A stretch of 64,000 nucleotides of DNA from the NCBI GenBank assembly GCA_963777855.1, contig CAVZRW010000011.1, forward strand, positions 186,001 through 250,000, read 5' to 3'. The translations under genes were made by a program, and so were the position numbers. The notes beneath the pieces are model-generated. The model was not told the DNA's origin, did no database searches, and was given only the letters and a program-made list of their open reading frames with translations. Positions 59,695 through 64,000 of the stretch are shown here, piece by piece; position 1 is the stretch's first letter; every line of letters starts with the position of its first letter. Origin of the DNA: Prado023 sp963777855 (lineage in GTDB: Bacteria > Actinomycetota > Actinomycetes > S36-B12 > CAIYMF01).

Positions 59695-60666
59695 TCAGCG
59701 CTCCAGCTGTGCCCGAGGCACCCGGAACAGGTTGTCGACCAGGCCCTGCCGGTCGCAGGCGACCATGAGGTCGCCGTTGGGCATCTCGACCAGCCCCTCG
59801 GGCTTCTTGGGAACGCCCTCGAGGTCGAAGAGGGCGTCGGCGGCGACCGACCCGTCGAACGGGTCGTCGCCGGGTCGGGTCGCGGCCACGTGGGCCACGC
59901 TGCGGCCCTTGTCGCTGAGCAGCCACAGGCCGCCGTCCCCGGCCCGGCTGAGGTCACTGAGGTCGGGGCAGGCCTCGGCGAGCTCGTCGTCCGGGAACCA
60001 CGCGGCCAGGGCCACGAGCTCCAGCTCGCGCCGCGCCGCGGGAGCCGCACCGTCCCCCGGGTCGGCCCCGGCCCTCTCCCCCGGGTCGGCCCCGGGACCC
60101 GTCCACGCCTCACCCGGCTCGAGCCACGTGGCACCCCCGAACCCGAGCGGGGTGTCCCCCTGCGGCCCGAACTCGACGAGGGCGGTCGGCTTCTTCTCGA
60201 CCGCCACCAGCAGGTGCCCACCGCGCAGCAGCACCACGCCCTCACCGTGGGAGGCATCCGGGTCCTCCCACGCCCGGCACAGGGCGCCCATGCGTCGCCC
60301 GACCGGGCCCGCCGGCATGGCCAGCGTCACGAGGTGCGACACCGAGCCGGTGCCCACCCGTCCGAACTCACCGCGTGTCGGGCTCTCCTGGAGCACCAGC
60401 AGGCCGTCGGCACCGTCGGCCGCGACGGCCTCGAGCTGGGGGTTCCGTTGCGGGATTCGGGTGCCCTCGAGCGTGGTCAGGTCCACGATGTTCCACGTGA
60501 ACTCCCCGCCCGCCGGGGTCAGCCGCGCCCAGGCCACGCTGGCCGCACGGTCGCTGATCGCCAGCAGCAGCGCGTGGCCCTGCGGGCCCACGCCCAGGGC
60601 CAGTCCGGACACCTCCTCGAGGGGGACATGAGCGGCGGGTTCAGCGTGCAGGACTGTGCGGGCCAT
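59695..60666 (-). CDS. Beta-propeller-like protein of unknown function
   Basis: A 323-residue soluble protein with no signal peptide. It has repeated short strands with Asp/Gly turns: EEVSGLALGVGPQGHALLLAISDRA, QLEAVAADGADGLLVLQESP, GGLWLLSDKGRSVAHVA and FDLEGVPKKPEGLVEMPNGDLMVACDRQ. The EGL...GDLMVACD motif recalls the SdiA-regulated/phytase-like propellers. There are Pro/Gly-rich inserts (GADPGERAGADPGDGAA). ATG 60666 was preferred because longer frames run into the rbpA promoter. It is divergent from rbpA over 138 bases. Function unknown. Confidence 0.65.
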   Translation of the reverse strand: MARTVLHAEPAAHVPLEEVSGLALGVGPQGHALLLAISDRAASVAWARLTPAGGEFTWNIVDLTTLEGTRIPQRNPQLEAVAADGADGLLVLQESPTRGEFGRVGTGSVSHLVTLAMPAGPVGRRMGALCRAWEDPDASHGEGVVLLRGGHLLVAVEKKPTALVEFGPQGDTPLGFGGATWLEPGEAWTGPGADPGERAGADPGDGAAPAARRELELVALAAWFPDDELAEACPDLSDLSRAGDGGLWLLSDKGRSVAHVAATRPGDDPFDGSVAADALFDLEGVPKKPEGLVEMPNGDLMVACDRQGLVDNLFRVPRAQLER

Positions 60667-60703
60667 GCCCCCATGGTGGCGCGTTTGGGCCCGCACGTCC
60701 CGG

Positions 60704-60729
60704 GGAATGAAGTGATGGTCAATCCTGTT
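60704..60729 (+). promoter_or_regulatory. SigR/SigH-type promoter for rbpA
   Basis: ggaat (60704-60708) and gtt (60727-60729) are separated by exactly 18 bases, the consensus GGAAT-N18-GTT of the actinobacterial thiol-oxidative-stress sigma factor SigR (SigH). It is on the plus strand, about 75 bases before the rbpA start. In Streptomyces coelicolor rbpA belongs to the SigR regulon, which supports the call. Confidence 0.85.
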
Positions 60730-60804
60730 ACCACTCGTGCGGCTGCATCTGCCGCGGGTTGCGCCTGACGTCCTGGCGACGCGGCGCGGAAAGGCACGGC
60801 GACG

Positions 60805-61161
60805 ATGAGCGACGGAGCTCTGCGCGGCACCCGTCTCGGGACGACCAGCTATGAGAGCGACGCAGGTGTGGAGTTCGCACCGCGTCACCTGACCACCTAC
60901 GACTGCCCGGCAGGCCATGCGACCACGCTGCCCTTCGCCGAGGAGGCCGAGATCCCCTACGACTGGGAGTGCGCCACGTGCGGCTCCCCCGCAGTCCTGC
61001 GCAACGGCGTCGAGCCGGAGCGCAAGGCGGAGAAGCCCGCCCGAACCCACTGGGACATGCTCCTCGAGCGGCGGTCCATCGCCGAGCTCGAGGAGGTGCT
61101 CAACGAGCGCCTGGACATCCTGCGCGGCATGCGCGGTGAGCGGATCCGTCGCTCGGCCTAG
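60805..61161 (+). CDS. rbpA: RNA polymerase-binding protein RbpA
   Basis: A 118-residue actinobacterial transcription factor that binds the beta and sigma subunits and stabilises the open complex. The N-terminal tail is MSDGALRGTRLGTTSYESD; the zinc-binding fold has Cys in TTYDCPAGH and WECATCGSPAVLRNG; the C-terminal helical sigma-interacting part is THWDMLLERRSIAELEEVLNERLDILRGMR. It is the typical length. ATG 60805 follows a purine-rich leader. A SigR-type promoter lies upstream and a hairpin follows. Confidence 0.97.
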   Translation: MSDGALRGTRLGTTSYESDAGVEFAPRHLTTYDCPAGHATTLPFAEEAEIPYDWECATCGSPAVLRNGVEPERKAEKPARTHWDMLLERRSIAELEEVLNERLDILRGMRGERIRRSA

Positions 61162-61172
61162 TCACGACCCAC

Positions 61173-61207
61173 GGGACCGGGTCCGGCATCAGTGCCGGCC
61201 CGGTCCC
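61173..61207. terminator. Hairpin terminator after rbpA
   Basis: gggaccgggtccggc (61173-61187) pairs with gccggcccggtccc (61194-61207) with one bulge and a six-base loop, followed by ttcgtgtctgt. It is shared by rbpA and the converging transporter-USP gene, so probably bidirectional. Confidence 0.8.
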
Positions 61208-61226
61208 TTCGTGTCTGTCCCGGCGG

Positions 61227-62948
61227 CTACTCCGCGGGGCGCATGACGACGACCGAGCAGTCCGACTGCTCGACGACCGCACGGCTCACCGAGCCCAGCA
61301 GCATCCCGGCGAAGCCCCCGTGGCCCCGACTGCCGACCACCACCATCGCGGCGTCCGTGGTCTGGTCGACGATGACCTGGGCTGCGTTCCCCGGGGCGAT
61401 CACCTCGCGCACCTGCACGGCGGGGTAGATCTCGCGGCCGGCCGCGAGGGCTGGGGACAGTGCGTTCATTCCGCCAGAAGCACCGGCGGCCCCGCCGGCG
61501 TGGACCACCACGAGCTGGTAGCCGTGCTGCGGGGCCGAGCGCATCGCGAAGTTCACCGCGTCCTCGGACCCCGTCGAGCCGTCCACTCCCACCACGATCG
61601 GGCCCACACGGCGCACCTGGCCGGTCTCGTCGCCGCGCACCACCGCCACCGGTGCCACCGAGTGGGTGACGACGGCTGAGGCCACGGACCCCATCACCAT
61701 GCGCCCGACCCGGCCCTTGCTGCGGTGGCCGACCACGACCAGCGCCGCATCGGCGGAGCGGTCCACCAGTGCCTGTGCCGGCTTGTCCTCGACCAGCTCG
61801 GCGTCGACAGCCAGGGCGGGGAGCTCCGTCTGCAGCAGGCGCACGGCGTCGGCGAGCGCGGCCTCGGCCTGACCGCGATCCAGCTCGGCGGTCGCCGAGA
61901 CGGCGCTGAAGCCCATGGTCGGCAGCCCCCAGGCCAGGACCACGCGCAGTGATCGTTGCGACCCGAACGCCTCCTGGGCCGCCCAGCGCAGTGCCGGCAG
62001 GGTGTCCTCGGAGCCGTCGTACCCGACGATCACCGGCTTCTTCGTCTCCACCACCGCAAGGTCGGCGGGCGCCGGCTCCGGCTGCGGCACGTAACCACGC
62101 CGGGCGACGGTGAGCAGCGCCAGGCCCGGGATGTACATCATCACGCCGTACACGGCGGCTGGCAGCGCAATCTCCTCCGAGCCCAGCGCGGTCAGGCCCA
62201 GCAGCATGGTCAGCGTGATGTTCTTGATGCCGAACTCCATGCCGAGGGCCACGTGGCCCGGCCGTGGCAGCCGGGTCAGGATGCCCAGGGCCACGCCGGT
62301 GGCCGTGGCCAGGCAGGCCAGCAGCAGGGTGGCCGGCCCGGCCAGCCGGAGCAGGTTCCACGCATCGTCCAGGGTGACCGTGACGCCGATGATCAGGGCG
62401 AAGAGCACGATGCCGCTCACCTTGGACACCGTGTTCTCCAGGCGGGCGGCCAGGGCGGGCCGCCTGGCCCGGATGAGCATGCCGAGGCTTGTCGGGATCA
62501 GCACGAGGCCCGTCAGGAGGAGTGCCACATCCATGAAGCCCACGGTGACGTTGGTGCCCGCCTCGACCGCGTCGCCCCACCGGTCCAGTGCCACGCCGGC
62601 CCAGTAGGGGATGGACACGATGGTGGCGAGGTTGGCCACGACCGTGAGCACCAGGCTCAGGGCCGTGTTGCCCCCGCCCAGGTAGGTCATGACGTTCGAG
62701 GTGGTCCCGCCCGCGGTGGCTCCCAGCAGGACGACGCCGATCGCGAGCTCGGGCGGCAGGTCGAGCAGGATGGCGATCGCCAGCGAGATCAGCGGCACGA
62801 TGATGGTCAGGCCGATGACCCCCACGACGAGCGGCTTCGGGGTCTTGCGCTGCCGGTCGAAGTCGGCCACGGTCAGGGTCAGGCCGATCCCGACCATGAC
62901 GAACGCGAGAACCAGGGGAAGGCCGATGTCGAGCAGGACGTTGTTCAT
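61227..62948 (-). CDS. Bile-acid:Na+ symporter-family transporter fused to two universal stress (USP) domains
   Basis: A 573-residue fusion. Residues 1-285 form a ten-helix BASS-family transporter with GATAGGTTSNVMTYL (78-92) and EFGIKNITLTM (238-248), the Na+/substrate-binding crossover motifs. Residues 305-435 and 440-573 are two UspA domains, each with an ATP-binding G2xG9xG(S/T) motif (VVGHRSKGRVGRMVMGS and VVGSRGHGGFAGMLLGS). Both USP domains should be cytoplasmic and could regulate transport by adenine-nucleotide binding. ATG 62948 has AGGAAG nine bases upstream. The substrate may be a bile-acid-like organic anion, pantoate or a pyruvate-type acid. Confidence 0.9.
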   Translation of the reverse strand: MNNVLLDIGLPLVLAFVMVGIGLTLTVADFDRQRKTPKPLVVGVIGLTIIVPLISLAIAILLDLPPELAIGVVLLGATAGGTTSNVMTYLGGGNTALSLVLTVVANLATIVSIPYWAGVALDRWGDAVEAGTNVTVGFMDVALLLTGLVLIPTSLGMLIRARRPALAARLENTVSKVSGIVLFALIIGVTVTLDDAWNLLRLAGPATLLLACLATATGVALGILTRLPRPGHVALGMEFGIKNITLTMLLGLTALGSEEIALPAAVYGVMMYIPGLALLTVARRGYVPQPEPAPADLAVVETKKPVIVGYDGSEDTLPALRWAAQEAFGSQRSLRVVLAWGLPTMGFSAVSATAELDRGQAEAALADAVRLLQTELPALAVDAELVEDKPAQALVDRSADAALVVVGHRSKGRVGRMVMGSVASAVVTHSVAPVAVVRGDETGQVRRVGPIVVGVDGSTGSEDAVNFAMRSAPQHGYQLVVVHAGGAAGASGGMNALSPALAAGREIYPAVQVREVIAPGNAAQVIVDQTTDAAMVVVGSRGHGGFAGMLLGSVSRAVVEQSDCSVVVMRPAE

Positions 62949-63215
62949 GGCCGAGGCTTCCTGTCGATGAGTCGGGTATCTCGCGTGGTGGGGTGTCCTC
63001 CGAGGTGCTCAGGCAGGGCGAGCCGTGCCGGTCAACCCGGCCTGGCGAGGGCGGGCCCCAATGAGGCCAGCAGTCCCCGACGCGGGGCTGTGCGGCGCGA
63101 CCGCGCCCGGAGGGCGGTAACCAGGAGAACGCGGGGCCGCATCCGCGAACGGTAGACCCAGGCGTGCCTGGGAAGCCTGCGGGAGGGCCGTGGGCTCGTC
63201 GGTCGGGGCCCTGCT

Positions 63216-63728
63216 CTAGGAGTCGGCGATCTCCCCGCGCACAACCCGCGGGGCCGGGTCCTCGTGCGCCGTGGTCGGATCCCCCGGGGCGCCAGGGGGC
63301 ACGTCCGTGCCCGACTCCTCGACGACAGTCCCGGGGATCACGTCGCCGGGCACGACCGTCGTGCGCGGAACGCCCGTGGCATCGGTCACGGTCACCACCG
63401 ACACCCCTGCCCGACGCAGGGCAGACTCCGTGCCCCGCAGCACGTGGCCCGACAGCCAGCGCTGCAGCGGCGGCACCAGCAGTGCAAGGCCCACGGCGTC
63501 GAGCACGAACCCGGGAAGGGCGATCACCGCCCCGGCGCCGATCCGCCATCCGCGCTGGGGAGGTTGGCTCGCCGCACCCCAGCGGATCACCAGCAGTCCC
63601 ACCAGGACGTCGATGCCCAGCAGCGCGAGCGCCATCGGGCCGCCGACCGCGTCGACGAGGGCCAGGATCGTGGCCACCTCGGCAACGGCGAGCAGGGCCA
63701 GCAGCGCCAGGGTGAGCAGCCGGGCCAT
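63216..63728 (-). CDS. fxsA: FxsA-family membrane protein
   Basis: A 170-residue protein with four hydrophobic segments (LLTLALLALLAVAEVATILALV, ALALLGIDVLVGLLVI, IGAGAVIALPGFVLDAVGLALLV) and an acidic C-terminal tail, the FxsA layout. The E. coli homologue affects phage-T7 exclusion by F plasmids; the actinobacterial role is unknown. ATG 63728 directly follows the TAG of ppm1, so the two are co-translated. fxsA next to ppm1 and near rbpA is a recurring actinobacterial arrangement. Confidence 0.9.
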   Translation of the reverse strand: MARLLTLALLALLAVAEVATILALVDAVGGPMALALLGIDVLVGLLVIRWGAASQPPQRGWRIGAGAVIALPGFVLDAVGLALLVPPLQRWLSGHVLRGTESALRRAGVSVVTVTDATGVPRTTVVPGDVIPGTVVEESGTDVPPGAPGDPTTAHEDPAPRVVRGEIADS

Positions 63729-64000
63729 CTAGCTGCGCCCCGCAGTCCCCCGCCGCTCGGCACGGCGCTCGCGGGCCCCGGTGACGGCGGAGCGGAGCTT
63801 GCCGGAGCGCTCCTGGGCGCCCCAGACCGTGACCCGCCACAGCGCCTCGCGCACGATGCTGCCGCTCATCTTGGAGTCGCCGTACTCGCGCTCGACGAAG
63901 GTGATCGGGACCTCGGCCACGCGCAGGCCCTGGGCGACGGCCCGCCGTGCCATGTCCACCTGGAAGCAGTAGCCCTGGGAGGCCACGTCCTGGCCCATCA
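63729..64000 (-). CDS. ppm1: Polyprenol-phosphate mannosyltransferase (C-terminal part only)
   Basis: Only the last 90 or so residues are inside the window; the gene continues beyond base 64000. The visible part has GYCFQVDMARRAVAQGLRVAEVPITFVEREYGDSKMSG, the C-terminal GT2 signature of DPM1/Ppm1 enzymes that make polyprenol-phosphate-mannose for protein O-mannosylation and lipoglycan synthesis. A basic tail follows. The TAG stop abuts the fxsA start. The ATG at 63998 is internal, not the true start. Confidence 0.9.
   Translation of the reverse strand, partial: MGQDVASQGYCFQVDMARRAVAQGLRVAEVPITFVEREYGDSKMSGSIVREALWRVTVWGAQERSGKLRSAVTGARERRAERRGTAGRS

Noticed and set aside
63032..63244. Short minus-strand frame between fxsA and the transporter-USP gene
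   Set aside because: Arg/Pro-rich, no ribosome site; the 267-base gap is better read as promoter region.

Overview
The window is high-GC DNA from an actinobacterium (Actinomycetota). The base composition, frequent GTG starts, Shine-Dalgarno-led genes and several lineage-typical genes support this: rbpA, a Ppm1-type dolichol-phosphate mannosyltransferase next to fxsA, the trio histidine phosphatase/DUF3090/SCO1664-family, a VKOR-type oxidoreductase and a DUF4916 protein. Nothing in the window fixes the genus. No rRNA, CRISPR array, complete prophage or complete insertion sequence is visible; there is one tRNA, Leu(GAG).

Layout. 1-6.1 kb: end of a CHAT-domain protein, a CDF cation transporter, an uncharacterised 85-aa/435-aa gene pair, a cysteine hydrolase and a class 3 lipase, with repeats between the last two. 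6.3-15.2 kb: M28 peptidase lipoprotein, RecQ (frameshifted), PLP-dependent decarboxylase, a secreted SpoIVB/S55-like protein, a DUF2510-like remnant and a squalene-cyclase-like protein. 15.2-24.2 kb: a frameshifted secreted/membrane protein, small genes, tRNA-Leu, VKOR, DUF4916, an M20 peptidase, an NAD(P)-binding epimerase-like protein and an MFS exporter. 24.9-29.0 kb: a tightly coupled signalling operon (sensor kinase, two receiver-only regulators, a GGDEF-EAL protein). 29.6-30.2 kb: remnant of a tyrosine recombinase with a nearby inverted repeat. 30.2-37.4 kb: aldo/keto reductase, uppP with a coupled leader ORF, CorA, the conserved actinobacterial trio, a nucleoside-kinase-like protein and an epoxide-hydrolase-like protein. 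37.6-49.6 kb: P-type cation ATPase (frameshifted), 21-bp tandem repeats in front of a probable regulator, GH31 and GH1 glycosidases, an AGCS symporter (two frameshifts), an MFS sugar transporter and two small proteins. 49.7-57.0 kb: UvrA-like ABC ATPase, CIRCE-controlled Hsp20, acyl-CoA synthetase, and a cellulose-synthase-like glycosyltransferase. 57.3-64 kb: subtilase plus glycerophosphodiesterase, a propeller-like protein, rbpA with a SigR-type promoter, a transporter fused to two universal stress domains, fxsA and the end of ppm1.

Genes that probably work together: kinase, receivers and GGDEF-EAL form a cyclic-di-GMP signalling unit; GH1 and its overlapping MFS gene form a glucoside uptake/hydrolysis pair; the CIRCE site and the GGAAT-N18-GTT site place hsp20 and rbpA under heat-shock and thiol-oxidative control. 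Five genes (recQ, the 15.2-17.4 kb gene, the sensor kinase, the P-type ATPase and the AGCS symporter) carry seven apparent frameshifts. Two of these genes have compensating pairs, which points to uncorrected sequencing indels at least as strongly as to pseudogenes.
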